Both the position numbers and the translations under genes were made by a program. From assembly GCF_000715075.1 (NCBI RefSeq), contig NC_134085.1, positions 157,136,178 through 157,200,177 of the forward strand: a stretch of 64,000 nucleotides of DNA, read 5' to 3'. Positions 22,963-35,390 of the stretch are shown here, piece by piece (position 1 is the first letter of the stretch; each line of letters opens with the position of its first letter). This DNA comes from Nicotiana tabacum (Eukaryota > Streptophyta > Magnoliopsida > Solanales > Solanaceae). The notes below the pieces were generated by a model, which made no database searches, was not told the DNA's origin, and worked only from the letters and a program-made list of their open reading frames with translations.

Positions 22963-23475
22963 GTTTTATTGTGTGTCTCACACAACTGGCATTAGTTGTA
23001 TGAGGCTCCTTTTTGTCTCACAAATTTGTGGACCCCAATATTACACTTCTGGGTCCACAAAAATCTAGTTCCACAAAACTGTGAGACAAAAAAGATGTCT
23101 CATACAACTAGTGTAATAGCCTGTTTGGCCAAAAATTGAGGTATTTGGCCAAGCTTTTGGAAGGAAAAAAATGCTTTTGAGGAGAAGCAGAAGCAGTTTT
23201 GGAGAAGCAGAAAAAAGTCGCTTCTCTCCAAAAGCACTTTTTTGAGAAGCACTTTTGAGAAAAATACACTTAGAAGCAGTTTTTTAAAGCTTGGTCAAAC
23301 ACTAATTGTTGTTCAGAAGTGTTTTTAAAACTAATTAGCCAAACACAAACTGCTTCTTATTAAAAGTACTTTTGAGAAAAGCACTTTTAAAAAAAAACAC
23401 TTTTCAAAATAAGCTAATTTTTGCAGCTTGGCCAAACGGGCTATAAATTGTATGACACACAAAATAAAATTTTCT
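22963..23475. repeat. Foldback element hosting a second MITE
   Basis: The outer ends are inverted: GAAGTTTTATTGTGTGTCTCA on the left matches TGACACACAAAATAAAATTTT on the right. Inside, GTCTCACAAATTTGTGGACCC faces GGGTCCACAAAAATC and a terminal GTGAGAC. The MITE at 23117-23443 splits its right arm. Confidence 0.55.
23117..23443. repeat. MITE with TAGCCTGTTTGGCC ends (327 bp)
   Basis: The terminal inverted repeats are TAGCCTGTTTGGCCAA and TTGGCCAAACGGGCTA. TAA flanks both sides (23114-23116 and 23444-23446), fitting a PIF/Harbinger-like target duplication. The interior is rich in AAGCACTTTTGAGAAG motifs. A related copy in the other orientation lies at 30866-31219. Confidence 0.75.
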
Positions 23476-24339
23476 CATATTCAGTAAGGTGTAAAAAATT
23501 TATTGCGGTCTGAGCACCTGTCTTGTCATAAAAAGGAAAGGAACAAGCTTATCTCGTTTCTAAGCTGTTATTTCATTCTCTCAATTTTTGTCATGTGGCG
23601 ATTGAAGATTGCTTACTTGAATGGACAAGAAAGTAGGAAAAAACAAGTAAATTACCTGTTAAAACCCACAATTTGTATCATGGGGACCCGATGACGCTGC
23701 TTGTTTCGTTGGCTGGTGGCGCTTGGCATGATATCAATCTCTATGTCAATAATTCTAATTAATTAATGCAACGTTGCAATTATATTCTCGAATAGTATAC
23801 ATTTTTTCTGGTACACCTTTGCCTTTTGCACCAACTCATATGGTGAATAAGCTGTCTTTGTACACTTTAGAAAGTTGGTTAACTATCCAATACGTTAGTG
23901 GTTCACGCTTCATAAAAGAAATTTCCCCAAAGTACTACATTGGTATGCTTGTTGATTTTGTGATCTATTATATCTTGTTTTTAATTTTATGTTCCAAGAC
24001 ATGTATCTATATTTTTAGAGACAAGATAATTGAAAATAAACAAGCGATCTTTGTAGAATCATTTTATTTTATTGAAATGCTAAAGGATTATGTTTTTGTA
24101 CCTTGGTACTACAAATATGAATAACATGGAGTTTATGTTACACTTAGAGCCAACGTCTTCAGTTTTTCTCTTTTGACTCTATCTAAAACATAAGAGCTAA
24201 AAAGATAATATAATTTTAATTTCACGAAAATCCTAATTTACAATAGAAAGATTTTTCTCCATTTCTTTATTCATCTTTTCATTTGTTTTTGGTACAATGT
24301 TAGTCTTATAGAGTTACACAGTATCAAACTGTAGTGTCT
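23476..24339. other. Unannotated AT-rich stretch
   Basis: I see no gene or recognisable repeat. A 116-codon open reading (23774-24124) has no recognisable motif and an AT-driven composition. Confidence 0.5.
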
Positions 24340-25062
24340 AATATTGTGAGCACGTGATTTTTGTTTTTTACGCGACAATCGCTCCAAAAGAATAAAAATA
24401 ATAACAATTGGTCCCGCTGTACAATTTTTGGATTTCTGTACGGCACTTTGTTAATTATTTGTGACTTTTGCCCATTTTTATTTTTATTTAAAAAAAAAAT
24501 ACAAAAGATGTGTGTGTCATGCATAATTCGAACCGTAATCCGGTTGTTAAATAGAAAATCATAAATAGGCATCCTCGTCCGTGATTTTGTTTTGTTTGAT
24601 TTTACCTGTTTTGAAATATTGTAATGGTGTGCAAATAATCGTATTTAAGTGTGTATTTAATTTTAATTTGATTTTTTGCTTATGTTGTTTTTAAAATAAA
24701 GAAGAAAAAAAAAAGAAATAAAAAAAAGAAGAGAAAAGCCCTTCCCTTTTCGGACTTGGGCCAATTTATTAAAATTGGCCCAAACAAACAATGCCCAAAA
24801 CCAGGCCTGCCCGGTTCAGTCCAAGCTGATACCCAGGGTATCCAAACGACGCCGTTTTAATCCAGCCTGATCTGGGCCGTTGATCTCAGATTGATCAACG
24901 GCTAAGATCACATTTCCCATACCCACAAACAAAACCCGACCCGTTCCACCCGGATCAACCCAAACCCTCTAAAAGATGAAACGACACCGTTTCCTTCGAG
25001 CTGAAGGATCCTGGCCCTTCATCGCATCTCATCCAACGGCCAGGATCCACCTACCCACTAAC

Positions 25063-25070
25063 TATATAAG
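25063..25070 (+). promoter_or_regulatory. Predicted TATA box of the solo LTR
   Basis: TATATAAG lies 718 bases from the LTR start; the LTR at 60024-63963 has the same motif 720 bases from its start (63236-63243). It is followed by a CT-rich leader free of ATG until 25165. Confidence 0.65.
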
Positions 25071-25164
25071 TCGTTAACCTTACCCTGCCCCCTATCCAAT
25101 ACCCCAGCTCCCGTCTTCACCTTCTTCCCCATCAAACCCTAGAGCCGCCTCTGTACCCTTCACC

Positions 25165-25332
25165 ATGAAAACCGGCGGCACGGACGCCGGTGACCTCGCC
25201 CTTAACACCATAGAACCCCCTTGCCGTCCTGAACCCAAATCTACCAACCACACACCTCGAATCCTATCCCACCTTCTCGAATCTTCATTTGAAGATTCGA
25301 GTCGGAACCTGATCTACACCGATCTGCCCTAA
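25165..25332 (+). CDS. Small first-AUG ORF in the LTR leader (55 aa)
   Basis: The ORF begins MKTGGTDAGDLALNTIEPP and ends with a TAA at 25330-25332. Its ATG has a CACCATGA context and is the first ATG after the predicted start site, about 70 bases downstream. The copy at 62966-63133 differs by two residues; the LTR A version is longer and more diverged. No known domain is visible. It may act as an upstream ORF in cis. Confidence 0.4.
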   Translation: MKTGGTDAGDLALNTIEPPCRPEPKSTNHTPRILSHLLESSFEDSSRNLIYTDLP

Positions 25333-25498
25333 ATTCATACCAGACACTCCCCAGACCCCCCTCGTGACCAAACCATACTTGGTTTGGTCCGAATCTGACC
25401 AGGGAAGCATGAATCCCGGATCTAGTTTATGAACCTTAGGGTTCCTCGTCACTGGTCCGTGTCTTGTTAGAGCCAAAGAAATTAAGGTCTAATGGACC

Positions 25499-25538
25499 TT
25501 AATCGAGGTGTTTCTCATCTGAGAAACACTTCGATTAA
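25499..25538. repeat. Palindrome in the solo LTR leader
   Basis: Two 19-base arms beginning TTAATCGAGGTGTTTCTCA pair with one G-U position around a 2-base centre. A smaller inverted repeat, AAGGTC...GACCTT (25484-25500), lies directly upstream. Confidence 0.85.
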
Positions 25539-28500
25539 AGTCCGTTCAGCCTTAAGAAAGGTCTGTCCGAGTCCGAGTTAAGGTTTTGATCTTTTGAGGT
25601 TTAAGGTGAGTTCTTTCTTTTCTTATTTGTTTTGGTTCATCTGATTGTTGTAAAGGTCTGTTCATGTTTTGTTTGTGTCCTTGACTTTTATCAACTGTGC
25701 CTTGACCACTTTGCCTGAACCTCTGTTGTTTGATTGAGTCTTTCCATTTGTTCTGATAATGTGTATGTAAGTGTTGTGCAATTAGCTGATTTTCAAATTT
25801 GGACTGACTAATTGACTCCTCGAGTGCAATTCTGCTTAGTCAATATAATGCGAACCTTGTGTGATACTGTTAAATGTCGGATTTTTGGCTACGATTGTAT
25901 GTGTTATAACTAATATAGTCGAGTCGACATGTGTCGTCAATTAGTTTCAACTGTCTGAACAAAAATAAATCGAGTTGCTTCTGTTGAACATTGCCTGAAT
26001 CAATTAAGAACCAAGTTCAGTTACTTATAGTTGTTAATATGATTTCAGAAATCTAAGGCTTGGTCTGTAATTGAAATATGAGTTGATGGCATGTGCACTT
26101 GTGCACAGCATGTGCATTATGCACAGCCTAGTTCCTGCATAAAAGGGCTTTTGATTTAAAAATGGTTTGACAGCATATGCTGTCAGATATATTCTACTGC
26201 CCATACTTTGCTTTAGTTTAAGAAGTATTAAACCTTTTAAAGGATAAGTCTGCCAGGGAATGTTGATGGGGGTTAATACTTAAATAACTAAGTGGAACTG
26301 AAAAGAAGACAGCACATGGGAGGGTGTTCGAATGGTCTAAACAGGCTGTTTAAAGGGATGATTTGAGGCTCAATAAAAGGGGGCACTTCCATCAGTTCTG
26401 GGGAGGATCTTTAAAAAAGAGAGAGAGGGGATACACACTGAGGAGTATACACACACAGACATACACAGAGAGACAAAAGAGGAGGAGAGGAAAAGAATAC
26501 CACCTAATGTTAGGAAAGGAGACAGAAGGAACTGGAAAAGATTTCTTTTAATAACTTCAGTATAATTTCAAAACTGAAGATTGATATTTGGATTTTGAAA
26601 GAAAGAAGATAGAGGGGGAATATACAGAAAGCAGAAACTGTCTTCTTTTTCCTGCTGATTGTTCGATTCCCAGTTTGTTCAACCTGTTTCAAATAAGTGC
26701 TGATTTCCTCTCAAGTATCAGCTAGGTTTCTGTTGTTTGGTTCTTATTGGTTTGCTTTCTTTTGGAATTGGACCATTTGAATTCTGAGCCCACTCCTCTG
26801 CTTTTTGCTGTCATTTTTTGTTGCCTCTTCCCATTGGCTATAACTGCATCTTGCATTGGGATTTTTGTTACCTGCTGTTACTGCTGCTACAATTGTTGTC
26901 ATTGTTGCTCTGCTGACTTCCCTTTTCTTCAATTGTCAAAAGACTTCCAGGTACACACTTCTGAAACTATTTGTTGTTGAAAGTTTGAAGCCTTGAAGCA
27001 GAAATAAAAGAAATGAATGTTGATTCTTTCACAATACCCGTGTTCAAAACATGGCCATAGGTCGAATGGTAGTCGGCCTGCATTTGTTTAAGCTCAACTG
27101 CAACTGCTCTGTATAAACTAACATACATTCTGTTTGAGATGAACTATTAGATAGCATTGTTTAATAGTGATGACAGTATAACATAGACAGTATGTTTGAT
27201 TTAGTATACATTCAGTTCAGTATAACATTCTGTTTGATTTAGTTATGACAGTATAACATAGAACCATGGCAAGTACCTGTATGTATTTTGCCTAGACCAC
27301 TGAATTGACAAATCTGTGGTACTTGGTCTGGGATAAATGTATCCCAAACAAACTCTCATGCAGTCACATTAAGAGTATGGCTATGAATGCCAGCTCTCCT
27401 GTCAAATTATTTGTTCCGATATAGGTTCGATATCGGGTCTCGGTATAGATTCCTTGTGTCGAAATAATGCGATGACTGTTGAGGAAAACTAATAGGCGTT
27501 TTTGAGTTCAATTAGTAGTAGTTTTCCTAATAAACAACCAATTTCATTTATCATGTCCAAATAGGTTAGCGTTTAAAAATAAAACTTGGAGGTCGTTAAA
27601 TATAACTCAGTATATGTAGTTAGTTTGCTTGCAATCTCACTTAGCAAATTAATAAGCGTATTCACTCGATGAAGACAAAGCATGAGGTAACTCTCACCTC
27701 ATAAACAATCAATCAGGTAATCAAACAAATTTAGGTTCGGCAAACATAGTAAAGATTCAGTCTGTATTTGTTCAAACAAGTAAGTTCGGTATCATCTTTC
27801 TTTTTATTTTTTAGAGACAAACGTAATAGAAATGTAGTCACTGTAGGATACCCTTCTAAAATAATGAGACGAGCCTCGCCAAATAAAATGCAAATTGCGG
27901 GGCCCTCAATAAATAATCATAATAAATATTCAGAATTCAGAATAGGTCGTTTATTGAATTTCATGGCTTCCTAAAAAATAATAATGCGCTAGACTCTTTA
28001 GGCGCAACTTAAATTAATTACATTCTTAAACTCGGGTGCACATTGATGTGACCCGAATCCAAATCTCAACGGAGTCGAAGTGCGTTAACAACTACGGGTG
28101 CATTGATTGTGACGTGGTTCGAGATGCATTTTCACGACGTTGCAATTCTATAAAAATAAATGATAACAATAAAAGCGGTTTTAAACTTAATAAAAGCACA
28201 TAAGTCACAACATGTATTTAAATCCGATATTTTGCCATTATAACAATTTAAGCGACCGTGCTAGAACCACGGGATTCGAGGGTGCCTAACACCTTCCCTC
28301 GGGTCAACAGAATTCCTTACTTAGAATTTCTGGTTCGCAGACTTCATTTGGAAAAGTCGAAAATTTCCTCGATTTGGGATTCAAGATAAACCGGTGACTT
28401 GGGACACCAAAAGCCAAACCTTTCCCAAGTGGCGACTCTGAATTAAATAAATAATCCCATTTCGAATATTGTCACTTAAATTGGAAAAACTCCACCCGCG

Positions 28501-28549
28501 CATCTTAACCTTCGGGGCCGGGCGCGCAAAAAGGAGGTGTGACAAATAT

Positions 28550-29437
28550 AATTGTCATATGTGGTTTTCTATAATAAGCCTGTGGCAAGCTAGGCTAAAG
28601 GACTTATCTTACTGAAATATTTATAAATAGTTACAATGTCGAACTTTATTAACAACTTCTAATCTTATCACCGACGAAAGAATCAGTCTAATTTTATGTA
28701 TCTTTATTAACAATTTCTCTAAATACCCTGAAACTAAAGAAAATTAAATTACCTAAAAATCTTTTTAAAAACCCAAGTACCCTACCTATAAAAGGAAAAT
28801 GAAACGCTACATTCATATGAAGGGATGCTTTAAAAACATAATGGCTAAAAACAGACCCCAAGCCCACCTTCATACGCCATTTTCTTCTTCCCTAACTTTT
28901 TTATACTTGATATTAATGTCAGTTTTGAAATAAATTTTTGTAATTCAGTGAGGATGCAGAACGATGAGCCTGGATTTAGCGGATTAGGAATCAACCTGTG
29001 ATTGAAGTGGTATGGAAAGTTAAATTGTGCAATTGTATGGACTAACAACAGGTAGCAAATTTCTAAACAATATTGAAGATTATTTTTTGCCGTGCAAAAT
29101 CTCAACGCCACTTGCATTATATGATTTATTGGATAAAAGAGTATTTAAAAGGGAACACGTTTTAAATGAAGTCTTCTAATAATTCTATTTCAGTTCATGT
29201 TCAATTGATCCATCGAATTTTAACTCTCCAAAAAGTTGTAATTGAACTATGTCTCTTTTTGTAGTTAAAACTCTAATTTTAACTCAAAATAGGGAGTATT
29301 ATTTTTATTAGCACTATGTACAATAGAAATAAAAGTTGTGAATCTTAAGAAAAGAGGATTGAAGTGGCATGAAACCAAGTTAAGTTTAACTTTATTGACA
29401 ATTCGACTATGTACCGAAAACGCGGAAGCACTAAATT
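28550..29437. other. Unannotated AT-rich stretch
   Basis: I see no gene or recognisable repeat apart from the target duplication of the adjacent solo LTR. Confidence 0.5.
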
Positions 29438-29452
29438 AACATAGTACTTCGA

Positions 29453-29637
29453 ACCAATAAGGGTTGTGGTGGAGTGGTAATACTCATTCATCCTTAACTA
29501 GAGGTTTCGAGTTCGAGCCTCTGGGTATAGATTCACCTTTGTTAGGGAGCACTTTACCTCCAATGTGGAACTTCCCGGTGCGAATCCGGATTAGTCGGAT
29601 CCCAATATAAATACCAAATACCGGATGAGAAATCAAA
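29453..29637 (+). mobile_element. TS-type SINE with 15-bp TSD
   Basis: The head GTTGTGGTGGAGTGGTAATAC holds a box A-like sequence, and GGTTTCGAGTTCGAGCC holds box B, as in tRNA-derived TS SINEs of tobacco. The tail carries ATCCGGATTAGTCGGA and ends GAGAAATCAAAA. The duplication AACATAGTACTTYGA stands at 29438-29452 and 29638-29652 with one mismatch. Confidence 0.88.
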
Positions 29638-29811
29638 AACATAGTACTTTGAGTAATTTGAGAGAGTAGAGAAATAAATTCAAACACTTTTCAACAAAGG
29701 CGTTAAAGAAGTGGTCGAAACAGATGCCCTAGCTAGGGATTTGATTATTTGCATACACAACAACCTTGTGTAATTACATGTAACGTCTTCATTAATGATA
29801 ATATGTATTAC

Positions 29812-30072
29812 TCCTCCTATTCATTTTTATTTATCCACTTTGAACTTTTTACACCCCTTAAAAAATAATAATTGCAGTATGTATTTTACCATATAACCCT
29901 TAATAATGATAGCATTTCAAAAAATCTTAAAAAATAATTTTAGAAATGAGTAGTTAATGATAAAGATAAAATAAGAAAAAAAAATTCTCTTAATTTGCTA
30001 AAACGGATAAGTAAAAATAAAAATATATTTATAATTATAGTTGACAAGTAAAAGTGAATGAAATTAAGTACT
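29812..30072. repeat. Stowaway-like MITE (about 260 bp)
   Basis: The left end TACTCCTCCTATTCATTTTTA and the right end GACAAGTAAAAGTGAATGAA are degenerate inverted repeats resembling the CTCCCTCCGTTCA ends of Stowaway elements. The borders are approximate. Confidence 0.55.
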
Positions 30073-30144
30073 AATTACTTAGCTTTTTCTGTTATAGATT
30101 TGCTTGATAACAAAGTGGTGTGAAATGGATATAGATAACAGTAA

Positions 30145-30814
30145 GGGGTCGTTTGGTGGGTGCATAAGAATAATGCTGAATAGGGTGTATTAGTAATGCT
30201 GGTATTAGTTATGCTTGCATTAATTATGCTAGTATTAGTTATGTTGATATATTTCTTATCCATTGTTTGGTTTGATGTATTAAAGCATTGTACAATTTCT
30301 AAAAAGAATTGTTTGTTTACAAAAATACCCTCAAAACTAGTCCACACTCTAACTTTCTAAAAGAAACATATGTTGAGAAATATTTTTATATGAAAAAGTT
30401 TTAAAAAAATTATTTTATTTGTCTACCTATATTGTAAAATAAAATTAAATATTTATTTATAAAAAAGGAAATATGCTAAGTATTTATTTATTTACTAGGG
30501 ATATAAATTTATTTCTCACTATTTGGATTATTTTGAACTTGCATTAATATACTAACTAGCATATTTTAATCAAGTTAAATTTTGAAGGACAATTTTGTCT
30601 TTAACTAAACTAATGCATGCATTAAAACCCATTGCATTGCTAATACCATTGTTTTCTATGCATTAGTTATGCATAGGATAATACCAAATAGGATGTATAA
30701 CTAATGCTTGCATAATTAATGCATATGTTCAAAATGTCTACCAAGCAATATATTATTAATACGCAAAGTTAATGCATGCATTAGATTATCTAATGCATCC
30801 TACCAAACGACCCC
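30145..30814. repeat. Tourist-like MITE, 670 bp, TSD TAA
   Basis: The ends are GGGGTCGTTTGGTGGG and ACCAAACGACCCC, flanked by TAA at 30142-30144 and 30815-30817. The interior repeats TTAGTTATGC/ATGCATTA motifs on both arms. This fits PIF/Harbinger-derived MITEs. Confidence 0.85.
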
Positions 30815-30865
30815 TAATTGATAAACGTCACTTCTTTTTCTTCTTTAGGAGTAGTTGATCAGATT

Positions 30866-31219
30866 ATAGCTCGTTTGGCCAAGCTGCAAAAATTAGCTTA
30901 TTTGAGAAGTGCTTTTTTTAAAAGTATTTTTGGTGAGAAGCAGTTTGTGTTTGGCTAATTAATTTGAAAAGCACTTCTGAACAGCAATTAGTGTTTGGCC
31001 AAGCTTTTCTAAGTGTATTTTTCTCAAAAGCGTTTCTCAAAAAAGTGCTTTTGGAGATAAACTACTTTTTTCTGCTTCTCCAAAATTGTTTTTGTTTCTC
31101 CTCAAAAGTACTTTTTTTCCTCCCAAAAGTTTGGTCAAATACCTCAATTTTTGGCCAAAAGTACTTTTGGCAAAAAAAAAAATACTTTTGACCAAAAAGA
31201 AGCTTGGCCAAACAGGCTC
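30866..31219. repeat. MITE related to the one at 23117, inverted
   Basis: It starts TAGCTCGTTTGGCCAAGCTG and ends GCTTGGCCAAACAGGCT. The interior (AAGCACTTCTGAACAGCAAT, TTTTGGCCAAAAGTA) matches the reverse complement of 23117-23443. Confidence 0.75.
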
Positions 31220-31424
31220 GGTTTTCTTTCATTAAGATACTTAAACATACTTTCATTAATTCATCATTATCACGACTACTTTATTCAACCCCCAAAAGGG
31301 TAATGTTGATTATACGTTTGAGGCAGTATTTATTATATTGCAAATTGGCTGTAGGAGAGGTCACAACACTATAATTATTCACGGAATATTCATATCCCCA
31401 ATTGTCATTCCGTTCTTTTAGTTT

Positions 31425-32640
31425 ATACTAGTCTTAGGGTACGCGCTTTGCAGATGTACCTATATCAATAAATATAATTTTAAAAATTACGTAAATATTA
31501 TTAGATAATATATTTGAATTATTGAATAAATATTAAATATATAAGTTCTTAATGTTAATCTCACTAAGCTAACCCGATAAAACAAATAAATCATACTTCA
31601 TATAAGTCTTAATATGCTTTATTATGATTTATGAGGAGTGAAATATCTTATTAAATTAATTGTTATCTTTGTTATCGAATACTATAAACAAATAACATAA
31701 AAAATACTTTTACCATAATTATTTAAAAATAATAAAATAAATTGAAAATCTAAATCTTTTGATCTTTTAGAAATTTTTGAGTGATGAGGTAGAACTATAG
31801 TACCTAGAAGATATTGATAAATAACAATCTAAAGTCTTAAATGACTAATATTGAATTATAAAAATAATATAATACTATATCAAAAAATATAGGAAGCTAT
31901 CATTTATGGGAATGAATATAAAAAAATAATGACAACGTCTTTTGAATACCTTTTGTTTATGTTACATCCTTAATGATTTAACTTAGCATTTTTAGCTATT
32001 TAACTTTTAATGCTATATTAAATAAATTTTGCTCTAATTTTTTTTCATGGCCAATGCTCTTCTTGTGAAAATAAATTTAAGTACCTTAAGAGTTTTATCA
32101 ACTTGATAAATAATTTTACTTACATAATGATTTTGAAAAAAAAATGAATCATTTTCCCCCTCTAATTTATTAATTCAACGACTTAATTATTTGTTGAAAT
32201 TTCATTCTTTTATGATAGTATAGAAGATACCAACTATTTTTGAACTTTTTTCCTACTCGAACAATATATTATTCTCTTTATTAATTTGTGTAATATTTAA
32301 AACTATATTTAATAATTAAAATATATATTTAGTTAGTACAATATCTCTTACTTTTAAAAGTGCATCTTGTTAGAATTATAAATTTCCCAATAAGAAGAAT
32401 GAATGTGAAACATATTTCTATTGAAATTGCCGTCGGATATACAAGGAAAAGAAAACGTAATATTACTCCTATTTCCCCAAATAATATCTACTTTAAAATC
32501 CTTATTATTAAGACTTCCTACCCAATTCAAATAAAGAAAGATTTGATCTAATGTAAAGTTTATTTTTAAATGGTAAAAAAAGCAAACAACATTTCGCTAA
32601 GGGGCTTCGTGCTTTTAATATAATATAGATAGATATAGAT
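31425..32640 (+). repeat. Unclassified AT-rich dispersed repeat, copy 1
   Basis: The start holds ACGCGCTTTGCAGATG, and the end holds AACATTTCGCTAAGGGGCTTCGTGCTTTTAATATAATATAG. I describe the end only by its key parts: a TTTCG(C/T)TAAGGG block followed by a CGTGCTTTTAATATA block. The same end recurs at 34895-34950 and, reversed, at 47798-47829. The class is unknown. Confidence 0.45.
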
Positions 32641-33104
32641 ATTAAGATATTAATATAGATAGATATAATTAATCTTTATTTTATTGTTCTAGAAATAAAT
32701 ACAATCTTGTATCCGCTGATAAAAATATAATTGAATCTAATTGTCTTAAATATGTCATGTGAAACGGTGAAATTAAAGAGTTACTAAGCATAAAAAGATA
32801 CTTTTTTAAACAAATTTTTTAAAAAAACTATAGTAAAGCACACAAATTGAAATAGAGGAAATATTTACTACTCAAAGCAGTTATTAACCTTTAAAGTAGA
32901 TGGCAAAAATGTAACTTCATTACATTGGATTGATGAAATTAATTGAACACTTGAATTCCAATTGCAGAAAAGACAAGAAAAAAGCTAGGTAATTTTCGGA
33001 TGATGTAGGTACCGTGTGCTAGTCAAATAGTCTAGTTAATAAATTGTTTGATTGCACAAGTTAATTTTTTTATTTGGATGTCCTAAATATTAGGTTTTCG
33101 TGTG

Positions 33105-34777
33105 TGTGAGCACCTAATTTTTGACAATATTTAATTTTTGTCACTTTTCTATGTAAATATTTTAGGGGTTTTAACTACAATTTTTAGCTTTGTTACACTT
33201 TTTATTATAGGGGTTTAATATTATTTTATTTTTATTTTATTTTAAAATAATTAAAAAAATCCGAAAATATTAATTTTTTTTATTTCGGGAGAGATTAAAT
33301 AAATAAGGAAAAAAGGGAAGTAGGGAATTAAAAAATAAAAGTAAAAGTAGGTGGAATTCTCTTTTAAAAAGTAAAAACAAAAAGTGGAAAATTAAAAAAA
33401 ATAAAAGTAAAGTTTTGTGGAAATTTAAAAAATAAAAAGTAAAAGAAAGTGGGAATTAAAAAATAAAAGTAAAGATGGCTGAAAATTTAAAAAAAAGAAA
33501 AGTAAAAGAAAGTAGAATTTTTAAAAGAAAAGTAATTAAAAAATATTTTAGAAAAACAACAAATCTGAATAATTTTGAAATTTTTTGCTATAAATAGAAG
33601 AGAAAATATGAGAAGAAATGAAGAAGAAAGGAGAGAAAAGAGAGGAGAGAATTGAGAGAAACAAATTTTTTCTTCTTCTACGCTACGATAATTTCTACTC
33701 GTGTCATTCTTTCTTTCTCTTTCTTTCGAAAATTTCCAGCAATATAACACCCCAAAACCAACAAAAATACTTCAAAACATCCATTTTTACACGCCAAAGA
33801 GTGGTGTTAACAGTCGAGGTCGAGGATTACGTTGGAGCTCTGTTCACCGGCTTTGATGATCATCTTCGCTTATGCTTGTTCGGCGTTCGTCTAAGTTATT
33901 GTGCATATTCTTGGAGATTGGAAATCTTGCATTAAAAGGCTTATTTTTCCCTCTGTTTTTTAATCTTATTTTATGTGATTTTATTTATTTATCTTTAAAC
34001 TTTATAAATAATAATGTGAATCAATCCTTAAATGTTATATGCTTAATCATGTTTTTGAAAATATAGTATTTAAACTTGCTAAAAGTTTGGAAGATTTGGA
34101 CACTAATAAGTTTAGACTTTAATTGTTGGGATGTAGGGTATTGGTATATGATAGTTTATTTATTCAAATATCTAAAATCATACATTTTTTCCACAAACAA
34201 TTCCATAACTCTTGGCCTTACAATAATATTAAATTAGTTTAGGAAAATAATTCAAATGCGCTAGTTTATTTAGGTGCGCTTTAAATAATTAAATATCATG
34301 GCTATGTGTATGGTCTCCGTGGCATAATTGTGATACGTACCAAAATAAGTATTAGTACGCCTAACTTATTTCAAGATAACTTTTTTCATAATTTTAATCA
34401 GGCAATAAAAGCAGACATAGGTAAAAGATGAGATCCAATAAAACACAAGTTATCCAAAATAATATAAGCCAAATATAGTCAATAAAGCGACCGTGCTAGA
34501 ACCACGAGACTCGGGGAATGCCTTGCACCTTCTCCCCGATCAACAGAATTCCTTACCCGGACTTTGTTTTCGCAGACCAATAATAATAGAGTCAAACCTT
34601 CCATTGAATAGGGATTCAAATAAAAGGTGACTTGGAACACCGACAAAAATCAATTTCAAGTGGCGACTCTGTAAATAAAATAATCCCTATTTCAAATTTG
34701 TCACTTTAATTGGAAAAACTCTTTAACCCACAATCCATAACACACATTATCTTTTGAGGGGTAAAAAGGGTGAGACA
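33105..34777 (+). mobile_element. Solo LTR of a short-LTR Ogre-like family, 1.67 kb, TSD GTGTG
   Basis: It starts TGTGAGCACCTAATTTTTGAC and ends AAAGGGTGAGACA. GTGTG stands on both sides (33100-33104 and 34778-34782). It shares the GCGACCGTGCTAGAACCAC block (34487-34505), the GGCGACTCTG site (34661-34671) and the ends with the longer LTRs. A purine-rich tract with repeated AAAAGTAAA units occupies 33300-33540. No internal sequence remains. Confidence 0.92.
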
Positions 34778-34782
34778 GTGTG

Positions 34783-35390
34783 TAGCAATTCAAATAAGGA
34801 AAACTTTAATAAGCAAAATTTTACTTGATTATAAAGTGCTAAATATAAGGAAAATAATATAATGACTATGTTGTCTAATATAAACTCTATTTTAAAACGA
34901 TAAAAAAAGGCGAACGATATTTCGTTAAGGGCTTTCGTGCTTTTAATATAGTACTAATATCTATATACGTGCTTTGCACGTAAATATTTAGTCAATTATT
35001 CATAAGAAGGAACAACAAATTCTTGTAGTTGACATTAATATCCCTCTTAAAAATTCAACATATAATTGTTCATGCGAGAAATCATGTAGCAACAACGGCA
35101 GTCTATAATTTGAGATTGTATGATCATGCGCTTTATTTATCTTCTCTACGAAACACAAGTGTAACTAAAATTATTCTTGTCCAAATTTAAATACTTTCAT
35201 CGTTCGACATTTATAATAAATAAATAAAATAATAATATAAGAAAGTAGGTATTAAAAGTGTACTCCGTAGATGCGATTATCAATTTATATTTATAAGTGA
35301 TTGTTAGTTGCCAGACAATATTAATTTCATGCTACTTATAAAGATATTATATAGAAAGAATTACAAGGAAGAAATACACATGACTTCACA
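34783..35390. repeat. Junction of two unclassified AT-rich repeats
   Basis: Positions 34895-34950 match the end of the repeat at 31425-32640. Directly after it, TATACGTGCTTTGCACGTAAAT (from about 34968) resembles the start of the same kind of repeat. No gene is visible. Confidence 0.4.

Larger units (their letters stand above)
24345..28544 (+). mobile_element. Solo LTR of the Ogre-like family, 4.20 kb, TSD AATAT
   Basis: It starts TGTGAGCACGTGATTTTTG and ends GGAGGTGTGACA. The 5-bp duplication AATAT stands at 24340-24344 and 28545-28549. No primer site or internal sequence follows, so the element was reduced to one LTR by LTR-LTR recombination. The LTR carries a TATA box (25063-25070), a first-AUG ORF (25165-25332), a palindrome (25499-25538), a perfect 18-bp palindrome TGACAGCATATGCTGTCA (26168-26185), a CAG|GTACACA site (26948-26957) and a primer-like 11-mer (28430-28440). 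It is collinear with 60024-63963 and, more distantly, with LTR A. Confidence 0.95.

Noticed and set aside
23774..24124. 116-aa plus-strand reading
   Set aside because: It shows no motif, domain or nearby splice context, and sits in AT-rich repeat DNA.
29461..29530. tRNA-like sequence with box A and box B
   Set aside because: It continues into the body and tail of a TS SINE with a 15-bp target duplication, so it is not a tRNA gene.
33300..33540. Purine-rich AAAAGTAAA tract as a matrix attachment site or gene
   Set aside because: It lies inside the solo LTR at 33105-34777 and is explained as LTR low-complexity sequence.
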